A DNA stretch of 64,000 nt from an uncultured Lutibacter sp. (GTDB taxonomy: Bacteria; Bacteroidota; Bacteroidia; Flavobacteriales; Flavobacteriaceae). The DNA lies in contig NZ_CANLRG010000001.1 of NCBI RefSeq assembly GCF_947493565.1, forward strand, positions 124,001-188,000. The letters are read 5' to 3'. Every line of letters starts with the position of its first letter. The first letter of the stretch is position 1. A program made the position numbers and the translations under genes. Below, piece by piece: positions 45,662-54,554 of this stretch. Under the pieces are notes generated by a model. It searched no databases, had not been told where the DNA came from, and saw only the letters and a list, made by a program, of their open reading frames with translations.

Positions 45662-46306
45662 TTAAAATTTAAATCCTATGTAAAGGTTTGGTTCAAAAAG
45701 GAAATAGTTTTTCCATCTATTATCTAATTGTTTGAATGCATCTGGCGTATTGGTGTCAAAAACCCAAAATTGAGAATGAACCTGAGGCTCGATAAAAAAT
45801 CTTTTATTCTTACCAAATGCAAAATGATACCCAAGATGGAACGAATTGTAAAGCTTAAAACCGTTTGCTATTTTTTTGTTATCTAAATCTAAATACGTTT
45901 TGTATTGTGGCAATACTTCTACGGAAGCAAATAAACCTTTCCATAGCATACGTTGATACGATATTCCAATACCCGTTTCACGCAAATATCCCGGATAAAA
46001 CTCAGTTTCAGAATCTATTTTGTCCCTAAGACCATCCCACCATTGAATACCCATTGGTTGAAACAACCTCCAAGTAGCAAACTTTACTCCGATAATATTT
46101 TTTGAATCCAATTCACGCTTTACGTGAAATTCGATATGTTGTGTATTGGTTCTTTCGCCTCCCTTACCAATGTTACCCAAGATAATAGCAGGAAAACTGA
46201 CTCTGTATTTGAAATCTGTATCATTCTTTTCTAATGATACATTATTACTCTGAGCAAAAGCATTTAGTGCACAAAGCGATAAGCAAATGATTACTAGTTT
46301 TTTCAT
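45662..46306 (-). CDS. outer membrane beta-barrel-like protein
   Basis: A 214-residue secreted protein with signal peptide (IICLSLCALNAFAQ), aromatic amphipathic strands (GIGISYQRMLWKGLFASVEVLPQY, YNSFHLGYHFAFG) and the ending LYIGFKF with C-terminal Phe. It is 32 bp upstream of the other barrel gene and the two are probably co-transcribed. I do not recognise the family. Confidence 0.65.
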   Translation of the reverse strand: MKKLVIICLSLCALNAFAQSNNVSLEKNDTDFKYRVSFPAIILGNIGKGGERTNTQHIEFHVKRELDSKNIIGVKFATWRLFQPMGIQWWDGLRDKIDSETEFYPGYLRETGIGISYQRMLWKGLFASVEVLPQYKTYLDLDNKKIANGFKLYNSFHLGYHFAFGKNKRFFIEPQVHSQFWVFDTNTPDAFKQLDNRWKNYFLFEPNLYIGFKF

Positions 46307-46422
46307 TTTAATGTGTTTTTAATTGTTCGTTTTTTTGATTAATAATTTGATGGTACAAAGATTCACTGAATTTTAAGGGCAATCGTTTTGAATTATAATT
46401 TGGAACCTTTTTGCTGATAGTT

Positions 46423-47400
46423 TTAATAATTAATTTTACCATTAAGCAGAACTTTAAGAAGTAGCTCCTGCATTCTATTGGATGCTTCCATTGGTATTTG
46501 ATGACCTACATCTTTAAACCTATAAATTTCCTTTTCTTTAGATTTTATACCCTTAAAGAACTTTTTGGATAACTTATAATAAGCTGTATAGTCTTTATCT
46601 CCATAAAAAACAATCGTTCTACATTGTATTGAAGATGTAATTTTTAGTCTGTTTACTTTATAAAGTTGGCTGTATAACAAACCCCATTTGGTGTACCATT
46701 GTTCGAAAAACTGTGAATATTGGCTATACAGTGTATCATTAATTACTGCGCCTTGGTATTCAGAGAGCCATTTGAACTGAATGGCCATATCTTTTGCATT
46801 ATGATATGGTATATTAATGGTTTTTAGTTGCTTAACTGCTTTTTGGTTTTTAGATTTCCTAAAGTGTCTAATAAGTATCTTATTCAGACTTTTTTGACTT
46901 GAAAAAAGACTTACAATAGGGCTTATGGCAACCAATGTTGAAATTTTATTAGGTTTTGATTCCGCTAAATGAATGGCTAATGAAGTCCCCCAAGAATTTG
47001 CGACTAAAATAATTTGTTGACGCTGAAACGTGTTTAAAATATAAGTAAGTAACTCTTCAGCATCAGACTGCATTAATGTTAATGTTGGTCTTTGTTTTAA
47101 ACCATTTTGTTTTAAGGTTTTGCCAGCACCTCTTTGATCCCAGTGAATCACCATAAAGTCTTGCTCTAACGATGCTGTTATTTTTTCACTATGGGCAGAT
47201 GCAGCTGCTCCTGGACCTCCGTGTAAATACAACACTATTGGTTTATCCTTAATACCTTTAAGACTAATGTATTGGTCTATACCTCCAATCTTTACAAAGT
47301 AGGATGTATCTATTTTTTGATGTACGTTTTCTATATTTTGTGCATTCATTTTATAAATAAATACACTAATAATTATTAAGTAAGTTGCTTTAAAATTCAT
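46423..47400 (-). CDS. secreted alpha/beta hydrolase (proline iminopeptidase-like)
   Basis: A 325-residue protein. The first 20 residues form a signal peptide. HGGPGAAASAH is the oxyanion region typical of S33 prolyl iminopeptidases, and HWDQRGAGKT follows. The nucleophile is the Ser in VANSWGTSLA, with Asp in YGDKDYTAYY and His in DVGHQIP. It probably cleaves N-terminal residues from peptides or hydrolyses esters in the periplasm. It stands between the barrel genes and the acetyltransferase gene. Confidence 0.88.
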   Translation of the reverse strand: MNFKATYLIIISVFIYKMNAQNIENVHQKIDTSYFVKIGGIDQYISLKGIKDKPIVLYLHGGPGAAASAHSEKITASLEQDFMVIHWDQRGAGKTLKQNGLKQRPTLTLMQSDAEELLTYILNTFQRQQIILVANSWGTSLAIHLAESKPNKISTLVAISPIVSLFSSQKSLNKILIRHFRKSKNQKAVKQLKTINIPYHNAKDMAIQFKWLSEYQGAVINDTLYSQYSQFFEQWYTKWGLLYSQLYKVNRLKITSSIQCRTIVFYGDKDYTAYYKLSKKFFKGIKSKEKEIYRFKDVGHQIPMEASNRMQELLLKVLLNGKINY

Positions 47401-47524
47401 TTTAATTGTTTTTAATTCACTAGGACAAAGATGATTTGAAAAGTAGTTTCCATCGTTTTAGATTATAATGTAGCACCTATTGAGTGCTATGTCTATTTTT
47501 TATAAACAGAACAAGATGGCATAA

Positions 47525-47556
47525 AAAAGGCTTAACATTTTAGAGTTAAGCCTTTT
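47525..47556. terminator. hairpin terminator
   Basis: AAAAGGCTTAAC and GTTAAGCCTTTT around ATTTTAGA lie 21 bp after the acetyltransferase stop. Confidence 0.85.
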
Positions 47557-47577
47557 ATTAGTTCTTAGGATATTATC

Positions 47578-48195
47578 TTAAAGCAACGCTTCAGGATTAG
47601 AGGTAAGCTTTTCTACGTTTTCAGTAATTTTTTCAATATCCCAATCCCACCATTTTAACTCTAATAGTTTTGAAATGGTATCTTCAGAAAACCGTTTTTT
47701 AATTGGTTTAGCAGGATTACCTCCAACAATAGTGTAAGGTTCTACGTTTTTTGTCACTACAGCTTTTGATGCTATTATTGCACCATTACCAATGTAAACA
47801 CCAGGCATAATGGTAGCATCGTGACCAATCCATACATCATTACCAATTATGGTATCCCCTTTGGTTGGATAGGTCTTACCTTCCATAGCATCTTGCCACG
47901 CGCCACCAAAAATGGCAAATGGATATGCTGTTGTGGCTTCTGTTAAATGATTACCACCATTCATAATAAATGTTGCATCTGAAGCAATCATACAAAACTT
48001 ACCTATAATGAGTTTATCTCCAATAAAGTCAAAATGATATTTTACGTTTTTCTCAAAGTTTGAAACATCTTCAAAATCATCATAATACGTATAGTCTCCT
48101 ACAATAATATTTGGATTGTTAACAAGGTTTTTTAAAAAACAAAGCTTTTTATAATTGGGTAACGGAAATAGGGTACTTGGGTTGGGTGCTTTCAT
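47578..48195 (-). CDS. vat: Vat-type O-acetyltransferase (streptogramin A acetyltransferase)
   Basis: A 205-residue left-handed beta-helix acetyltransferase. Typical Vat segments are present in order: [44 protein letters not shown] with catalytic His83, [52 protein letters not shown] and [13 protein letters not shown]. The family inactivates streptogramin A antibiotics by acetylation. It is likely chromosomal, not plasmid-borne. Related Vat-like enzymes also act on other substrates, so resistance is a prediction only. Confidence 0.88.
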   Translation of the reverse strand: MKAPNPSTLFPLPNYKKLCFLKNLVNNPNIIVGDYTYYDDFEDVSNFEKNVKYHFDFIGDKLIIGKFCMIASDATFIMNGGNHLTEATTAYPFAIFGGAWQDAMEGKTYPTKGDTIIGNDVWIGHDATIMPGVYIGNGAIIASKAVVTKNVEPYTIVGGNPAKPIKKRFSEDTISKLLELKWWDWDIEKITENVEKLTSNPEALL

Positions 48196-48206
48196 AATTT
48201 TTCTTT

Positions 48207-48575
48207 TTATTTTGATGATTTATAAAATACTATTGCTAAATATATGGTTATGATAGCCTGACATTTTTCAATTATAGTTTCTGCTAAAAGATTACCAAAA
48301 GTGTTTAATATAAAAAAAATCGCAAAAACCAATAGTATCCTTTTTATGGTTTTAGCTGTAAAAATTGATTTTACCAGTCTGCTTTCCATAGAAAGAATTG
48401 CGCCTATAAACAGCATTATAGTTAATGCTACTCCTTCCAAAATGTACATTTCGTTAAAAGATTTTATTTTACCACCCCAAACTATAGTGTAGGGAATGAT
48501 TTGAAATAAAACCAGTACGTGAAATATACAGTAGGCAACAATAATAATTAGAGCGATTTTTTGAGATAATTTCAT
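48207..48575 (-). CDS. four-helix membrane protein of unknown function
   Basis: About 122 residues from ATG 48575 (the longer frame to 48620 overlaps the upstream oxidoreductase gene). Four hydrophobic segments: [54 protein letters not shown] and [12 protein letters not shown]. It resembles small DoxX/TM-type proteins but I recognise no family. It is 13 bp downstream of the oxidoreductase gene and 11 bp upstream of vat. Confidence 0.7.
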   Translation of the reverse strand: MKLSQKIALIIIVAYCIFHVLVLFQIIPYTIVWGGKIKSFNEMYILEGVALTIMLFIGAILSMESRLVKSIFTAKTIKRILLVFAIFFILNTFGNLLAETIIEKCQAIITIYLAIVFYKSSK

Positions 48576-48588
48576 TGTGATGCTTTTA

Positions 48589-49455
48589 CTATACTCCAAT
48601 CGTTTTAACTTCTTGAACATAAAAATCCTTTAAGTGATGCTTTCCGTAGGTTGGTGCAATATTATCCTCTGCCATAAGGGTTAGGAAAAACTCAATTGGC
48701 CCATAGGTTTTTACAGTAGTAAAGGTTCTTAAACTCCAAATAGTTAGTTTTCGCAACCAATCTGGTAAATGAATGATTTTTATGGGTTTGTTCAAAGCAT
48801 TTAGAGCCAATTTACTAATATCATTAAGACTTAACACATCGGGTCCTCCAAGGGTAAATTCTTTATTGGTTTCCTCTAGATTATCCACAATAAATGTTGC
48901 CAGATCTTTACCGTGAATTGGGTTAAATTTTTGATTGCCCGAGCCAAACAAATAAACCCGACCCGATTTTGCCATTTGCAAAAAATCTTTCATATCTGAG
49001 AAAAAACCGTTGGGTCTTACTATGGTATAGTTTAATCCAGAAGATTTTAAGGCATCTACAAACTTTTCCTTGGCTTCAAAAATTTTTAAATTCCGATATT
49101 TGTTGCCATTGATAGCCGAAACGTAAACAAAATGTTTTACACCTGCTTTTTTTGCTTCTTCCAACAAATTCATATTTGCCTGATAATCTACATCCAAATA
49201 AGTTAAGCCATCTTTTTGCCTTGTTATACCTACTGTAGATATTACCGTATCAATACCTTTGCAAATATCACGTAAGGTGTCAGGTTTTGTAACCTCTGCT
49301 TGTTTAACCTCTAAAAAATTTTCGTTATTATTTTTAAGTTTATTTGGATTACGTACAATGGCAAGAACTTGATTTTGATTATCAATTAAGGCATTTAACA
49401 GATAAGACCCTAAGTAACCTGTAGCACCTGCCAATAATATGTTAGTATGTTTCAT
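48589..49455 (-). CDS. NAD(P)-binding atypical SDR oxidoreductase
   Basis: A 288-residue protein. The nucleotide-binding loop GATGYLGSYLL lies at residues 10-20, and the pattern IDTVISTVGITRQKDGLTY is like NmrA/NDUFA9-type atypical SDRs. The YVSAINGNKYRNLKIFEAKEKF segment contains no clear YxxxK. Likely binds NADP and acts as a redox sensor or reductase. It lies 21 bp downstream of the last coding base of a serine hydrolase gene, same strand. Confidence 0.85.
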   Translation of the reverse strand: MKHTNILLAGATGYLGSYLLNALIDNQNQVLAIVRNPNKLKNNNENFLEVKQAEVTKPDTLRDICKGIDTVISTVGITRQKDGLTYLDVDYQANMNLLEEAKKAGVKHFVYVSAINGNKYRNLKIFEAKEKFVDALKSSGLNYTIVRPNGFFSDMKDFLQMAKSGRVYLFGSGNQKFNPIHGKDLATFIVDNLEETNKEFTLGGPDVLSLNDISKLALNALNKPIKIIHLPDWLRKLTIWSLRTFTTVKTYGPIEFFLTLMAEDNIAPTYGKHHLKDFYVQEVKTIGV

Positions 49456-49476
49456 TACTATAAGGTTACTATGATT

Positions 49477-50556
49477 TTAATTAAATTCATTTGTTAATAA
49501 TTGCTCAATAATGGTATTGCGTTGCGTCCCTGTATCATCTTGCTGATTGCTTAACAAAACAATAGTTGCATCGTATTCTGGTATAAAACCAATCATACTC
49601 CAATATCCATTAATATCACCACCGTGCCAATACATTGTTGTATTTCCCTCTTGGGTAGTAAACCAGCCTAAACCAAAATCGGTATAGCCACTTGGTACGC
49701 TTTGGGTAAATATTTCGTTTTTTTCAGCATTTGTAAACCAATTGGTTTTTAAAGCATTTACCCAAGATTCCATATCTTTTGGTGTACTACTAAAATCTCC
49801 AGCTCCAAAAGCAATTGTCATTGGGTAGGTGCTATTTGTATTACCATTTAAATAGCCTTGAGCGTGTGTATTTTCATCAATTACATCAGTACCTTTAAAT
49901 GTATTGTACATTGCAAGGGGATTACATATGTTTTGTTGAATATAGTTGTGGTAAGGCATTTGAGATACTTCTTGAATTAACAAAGCAGCAATAAGAAAGT
50001 TTGAGTTGCTGTATTGCTTAGCTGAACCTGGGGTAAAATCGAGACCATTTACAGATATCAATTCTTTAATTACTTCATATATATCTTCTTCATCTAAAGT
50101 TTCTCCTTCTTCGTAAGCGCCCTCTACTACAAGTTGATAATCTGGAATACCCGATTGATGAGATAATAATTGTGCAATAGTAATTTGACTACCGTTTGGA
50201 AATTCAGAGTCAAATTCATCTAAAGTTTGATTAAAACTATTAATTAAGCCATCGCGTTTTAATTCGACAATGCCAGCTGCGGTTAATGTTTTTGAAACAG
50301 AGCCAATGCGGTAATCAAGATTATAATCTTGTAATAAAGCTGTGGTTTGGTTTGCCAATCCAAATCCTTGTCTCGTTAAATCGTTTCCGTTTTTAGTTAC
50401 AATGGCATACCCCTGAAAATCAATTTCATTTAGTAAATTTTCTACGTTTGTGTAATTGTTTAATGGTGTGTTGTTGTCATCATCTTTTGAACAAGATGTA
50501 AAAAGGATTATGGTAGTTACCATAAATGCTACAAAAATTTTGTGTAAAGTTGTCAT
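49477..50556 (-). CDS. serine hydrolase lipoprotein (beta-lactamase fold)
   Basis: About 359 residues from ATG 50556. The lipobox LFTSCSKDDDN gives a lipidated Cys near residue 20. Motifs: Ser-x-x-Lys (RIGSVSKTLT), YSNSNF as the Tyr motif, and WHGGDINGYW for the third motif. It heads the second hydrolase run, directly after its regulator gene (104 bp gap), and matches the layout of the cluster at 33-37 kb. Confidence 0.88.
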   Translation of the reverse strand: MTTLHKIFVAFMVTTIILFTSCSKDDDNNTPLNNYTNVENLLNEIDFQGYAIVTKNGNDLTRQGFGLANQTTALLQDYNLDYRIGSVSKTLTAAGIVELKRDGLINSFNQTLDEFDSEFPNGSQITIAQLLSHQSGIPDYQLVVEGAYEEGETLDEEDIYEVIKELISVNGLDFTPGSAKQYSNSNFLIAALLIQEVSQMPYHNYIQQNICNPLAMYNTFKGTDVIDENTHAQGYLNGNTNSTYPMTIAFGAGDFSSTPKDMESWVNALKTNWFTNAEKNEIFTQSVPSGYTDFGLGWFTTQEGNTTMYWHGGDINGYWSMIGFIPEYDATIVLLSNQQDDTGTQRNTIIEQLLTNEFN

Positions 50557-50660
50557 AACTGTTCGTTTTTTGATTATAATTAAATGATGATACAAAGATT
50601 CATCAGATAACTAAAGCAATCGTTCTGAATTATAATTTGAAACAAACTAAATAAGATTTG

Positions 50661-52433
50661 CTACGAGTTGGCTTTTAACCAAGCCTTAGGGGTAGTGCCC
50701 TCTGTTTTTTTGAAAAACGTATTAAAAACACTTTTAGAATTAAAGCCGCTATCATAAGCTAATCCAAGAATGGTGAGATGTGAATTTTTTGGATCTAAGG
50801 CTATGGCTTTAAAATAATTTAAACGATACGAATTAACAAAGTCATTAAAATTAATGTTAAATGCTTGGTTAACTAAATAAGACATTTTATTTGTATTTAA
50901 CCTTAAAACATCTGCTACAAATTTTAATGTTAATTGCGGATTTAAATACGGTTCGTCTTCCTTAAAATAAGAAAGTAATTCTTCTTTTAGAGTATCTATT
51001 TGTTGATTATCCAAAAGAATTGAGTGTGATTCTTCTTGTTCTATTTGAAGAGGTTTAACATCCTTTAAAAGTAAGTTTGACTGATGTAAGTCTAAAAAGC
51101 CATTGAAACTTTGCAAGGGTTTAAAAAAAGGTTCTTGCCTAAAGTTGATTACTTGACCTCGTCTATGATTAATCATTTCCTTTAAACTTGAAAAGCCTTT
51201 GTCTCTATGATTTGAATTGCTTAAAATAAATGCATCATATGGGACCAACATCGTTTGATTAGGACTATTTTTATTCCATTTATCAATAATTTGTTGCGGA
51301 ACTGTAACTGCATTTTCATTAATAAGGCTAAACAATAATTTTTTTTCTTCAATGAGTGTAGTGTTATGAATATGGGAAATAAACGCTTGCTTTTTGTTGA
51401 GCCAAATTAAACAAAAGCATTTTAAATGATGTGCCAATTCTAATTGAGGATTCAGTGTTAAGGCGTAATTTACTTTTTCTAAAGCTTTCTCATATTGACC
51501 TTGATAGTAATAAATATGTGCTAAGGTGTAATAATTGTTAGCCGAAAGCGGATCTACCTCTAATAATTTGTTGGCATATCGTAAAGCTATATCAAAAATA
51601 CCGAGAGCAATACCTAATTCTGCCATAGCTTCTAAACCATCTATGTGATTTGGGTTTATCTCTAATACTTTGTTTATATGTAGGTAGGCATTTTTAAAAT
51701 CCCATTCTTCCCAGAAAAACTTACCTACAAAAGATAATGGGTATTCAGGTAATGAGGTGTCAATTTCTTTGGCGATCAACAAATTACTAATTGCCAAGTC
51801 CATCGCTTCTTGATAGGGCATATAGCCCCACATTGCCAATAAGCCATAACATTGCAAATTGGCATAGTACGCTTTTGCATAATTCTTATCCAGCACAATG
51901 GCTTGGTTGTAAAATGTAATAGCCTCTTTTATGCTTTCTGGTGTCCATTTTAATTGTAATGAACGACCTTTTAAAAACAATTGGTAAGCTTCAATGTTGT
52001 TTGTAGGTTGTTTAATGAGATGCTCTTGCAATTCAAAATGACCAAAATTGTTTCTAACCTCGTCTGCTATAGCTAAACTAATTTCGTCTTCTAATTCAAA
52101 AATATTAAGCAGTTCTCTATCGTATTTTTTAGACCAATAGTATATTCCGTCCACAACATCTATTAACTGCGCTGTTATTCTAACCTTATCTTGTGCTTTT
52201 TTTATACTCCCTTCAAGAATTGTATTTACACTTAATTGCTTGCCAATTTCCCTGATATCAATATTCTTACCCTTAAAGGCAAAAGAAGAGGTTCTTGCAA
52301 TTACTTTTAAGCCTTTTACTTTTGTGAGTGCATTAATAATTTCTTCCGTAATTCCATCGCAAAAATATTCGTTTTCAATATCACTGCTCATATTGACGAA
52401 AGGAAGGACTGCTATGGATTGTGTATTATTCAT
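50661..52433 (-). CDS. TolB-like/TPR/AraC-family regulator, second paralogue
   Basis: About 590 residues from ATG 52433 (MNNTQSIAVLPF); the longer frame to 52460 would overlap the Argonaute gene end. Same module order as 35081-36883: TolB/FlgO-like (FCDGITEEIINALTKVKG, LEGSIKKAQDKVRITAQLID), TPR repeats, and AraC HTH with FNSKSVFNTFFKKTEGTTP. Both regulators start hydrolase runs. Here only 14 bp separate the regulator from the stop of the Argonaute gene, so it lacks room for its own promoter between them, unlike the paralogue with about 220 bp before its start. Confidence 0.88.
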   Translation of the reverse strand: MNNTQSIAVLPFVNMSSDIENEYFCDGITEEIINALTKVKGLKVIARTSSFAFKGKNIDIREIGKQLSVNTILEGSIKKAQDKVRITAQLIDVVDGIYYWSKKYDRELLNIFELEDEISLAIADEVRNNFGHFELQEHLIKQPTNNIEAYQLFLKGRSLQLKWTPESIKEAITFYNQAIVLDKNYAKAYYANLQCYGLLAMWGYMPYQEAMDLAISNLLIAKEIDTSLPEYPLSFVGKFFWEEWDFKNAYLHINKVLEINPNHIDGLEAMAELGIALGIFDIALRYANKLLEVDPLSANNYYTLAHIYYYQGQYEKALEKVNYALTLNPQLELAHHLKCFCLIWLNKKQAFISHIHNTTLIEEKKLLFSLINENAVTVPQQIIDKWNKNSPNQTMLVPYDAFILSNSNHRDKGFSSLKEMINHRRGQVINFRQEPFFKPLQSFNGFLDLHQSNLLLKDVKPLQIEQEESHSILLDNQQIDTLKEELLSYFKEDEPYLNPQLTLKFVADVLRLNTNKMSYLVNQAFNINFNDFVNSYRLNYFKAIALDPKNSHLTILGLAYDSGFNSKSVFNTFFKKTEGTTPKAWLKANS

Positions 52434-52447
52434 TAAAAAGTTCAAAT

Positions 52448-54535
52448 TTATAAAAACCAAAGTTTACTTTTTGCTTCTTCTTTAATATCATTTTGAAAAC
52501 GTGGTACTAATTGGGCAACCATTTCTGGGTATCTAATGGTTATTGGTACGTTTTGAGGTTTTAGAGACTTCCAATATAGTCTGCTAAACTGGAATACTTG
52601 TGTTAGCAATTCTGTTATAATATTATCATCATCAAAAGCATCTTCATTAGGGCTACTCATACTTACTTTAATTGGGAATGGGAATCCATCGGAATCAAAA
52701 AAGCGTTCTTCTTCAAACCTACCGTTATTGAAAAGTAAAAATTTACGTTCTCCTAATCTTACAAATGTACCACTATAAGGCATTAGATTATTTTCAAAAT
52801 CGGTATCATACGCTATGATGTCTTTTGATTCTGTTTTATTAATATTTAAGATGTAAATAGGTTTATTCTCCAGATTGAGTTTATGCATTCCCTCTAAAAT
52901 AGGCTGCATTTCTCGTTTACTCATTTCTTTGTAAAAATGGATAACAATTTTATCAGCTTCGGATTGTGTAAAGAATTTACGAATTGCTGTAATAATACTT
53001 CCTGCCAACAAGTCTGTTTCGTTTTTTGAAAAACAATCGAACTTATTAAAAATACCGTTGTTTTGAAAGCTAAATGCACTTGCTACATAACGGTGTTTGT
53101 GGTCTTGGTTTGTAAATGCTCCTACACCAATAACCAATTCTTTTTTCTCGGTTACTGCCAGTTTCCAAGGTTTACCACCTAATTTGGCGTGTATCGCTAA
53201 TGATATGTTATTTAAGTGCCATTGGTAATTACTGATGTTTCTCTGTAAATCCTCAAAATCAATCGCTTGGGTCATAATACCTTCATCTAAACACAATTCT
53301 TTTACCTGGTAATAAATGTTTTTAAGTTGTGGATTGGATTCAAATCGTGTAAATGGACTTATATAAAATGCTAAATAGGCTACGGATGTATCCCATTCCA
53401 ATTCAATTAATTTTTGTTCTATCTCTGGAATTGGGTTTTCCTTATTTTCAAATTCAATAAAATGGTTAGGTGCTGAATTTACAGGAATGTCAATAAAACT
53501 TTTTAAACCTTTATAATAATTACCTGTTCCATTTTTAAGATAGCTCCATAGCTTTTTAATGGTTGTTTGGTGCTCTTTATGATAAATAAAAAAGAATTTA
53601 ATGTTTGGATTGGATGGTCTAAAATATGGTCTGTATCTATTTAGTTCCAGTTTAGGGGTAATACCTGTTTGCTTATTGCCTTGTGCATCTTTACCATACT
53701 CCAGCAAGCCTTTTTCTTTTTCTATATGACCGATTCTATTTAAAGGTGCATCGATAAATTCCTGACTTCTGAAATCACATATTTGTTGAAAGCTTTCTGT
53801 AAATAAATACTCTTGCGTAAAGTCTTGTATTTTTTTTAGATACTTGGTGTATCTGTTTTTTGTTTTTTTAAGTTCAAATGGGATGTTTAAATCTCTTTGC
53901 AACTCTCTGTTAAGAATTGGTAATAGTTCCTCTAAAATAAGGCTGTTATAAAAGGCTTCTTTTTGAGGTGTGTCTGTTTTCATTTGAAAATTTACTACTT
54001 GATTTCTAAAAATTGCTTTAGTAACCAAATTAGCATTGTCGAGTTCTTGAACCGATTTTTTTAAGATTTTCGACGTACCATCAAACGATACAACCAATTC
54101 TGGGTAATCTGATACTTCAGTAAATTGAATCTTTAATGTAAACTTATCATAATAATGATAGTCTTTATGGTAAGCATTCTTATCTAATACCCAAACTTGT
54201 CTATCTTTTAATATTCTGTTTTTACGGTTTATGATATTTAAACCATCAAAATGCCTTTTTATTTGTGCGTTTAAGAATTGCTTATATAAATTGAGGTTAT
54301 AATTATTACAATCTACCTTTAAAGGTTTGAACCCCTCTGTTGGTGTTGTAAAAGTGGTATATATTTCTTCTGCTTCCTCTAATTCCTCATTGCTGAACAC
54401 TTCTGTAATATTATTTGGAAACTTCCTATGATGTATAGTATCAACCTCTTTTGTTTGGTTTAATGACACATAAAAGGTTAATAATTTACGAGGCCAATTG
54501 AAATTTAATATGTTGAATTTTAAGTGTTCTTGCAT
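52448..54535 (-). CDS. prokaryotic Argonaute (long type) with degenerate PIWI active site
   Basis: A 695-residue Argonaute. Residues 1-310 cover N-terminal and PAZ-like domains. The MID domain (about 312-450) has the 5'-end pocket pattern IYYQVKELCLDEGIMTQ with Tyr408/409, Lys412 and Gln423. The link to PIWI shows IHAKLGGKPWKL (448-459). PIWI covers about 460-680. Its first catalytic Asp is replaced in IGVGAF (Gly472), the second-strand IHFYKE has Tyr535 where Asp is expected, and the last strand region PITIRYPEMVAQL has no catalytic His/Asp. It should bind a guide and target but not cut. The Abi_2/HEPN gene lies 19 bp upstream, so it is the likely effector. No terminator follows before the regulator gene. 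Confidence 0.82.
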   Translation of the reverse strand: MQEHLKFNILNFNWPRKLLTFYVSLNQTKEVDTIHHRKFPNNITEVFSNEELEEAEEIYTTFTTPTEGFKPLKVDCNNYNLNLYKQFLNAQIKRHFDGLNIINRKNRILKDRQVWVLDKNAYHKDYHYYDKFTLKIQFTEVSDYPELVVSFDGTSKILKKSVQELDNANLVTKAIFRNQVVNFQMKTDTPQKEAFYNSLILEELLPILNRELQRDLNIPFELKKTKNRYTKYLKKIQDFTQEYLFTESFQQICDFRSQEFIDAPLNRIGHIEKEKGLLEYGKDAQGNKQTGITPKLELNRYRPYFRPSNPNIKFFFIYHKEHQTTIKKLWSYLKNGTGNYYKGLKSFIDIPVNSAPNHFIEFENKENPIPEIEQKLIELEWDTSVAYLAFYISPFTRFESNPQLKNIYYQVKELCLDEGIMTQAIDFEDLQRNISNYQWHLNNISLAIHAKLGGKPWKLAVTEKKELVIGVGAFTNQDHKHRYVASAFSFQNNGIFNKFDCFSKNETDLLAGSIITAIRKFFTQSEADKIVIHFYKEMSKREMQPILEGMHKLNLENKPIYILNINKTESKDIIAYDTDFENNLMPYSGTFVRLGERKFLLFNNGRFEEERFFDSDGFPFPIKVSMSSPNEDAFDDDNIITELLTQVFQFSRLYWKSLKPQNVPITIRYPEMVAQLVPRFQNDIKEEAKSKLWFL

Positions 54536-54554
54536 AGGTATTGAGGTGTTTTAG

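Noticed and set aside
52448-54535. PIWI-RE family as identity for the Argonaute
   Set aside because: PIWI-RE proteins are usually longer and carry a distinct Arg/Glu pair and helicase partners; here the KLGGKPW link and the YK-Q MID pattern fit a standard long pAgo.
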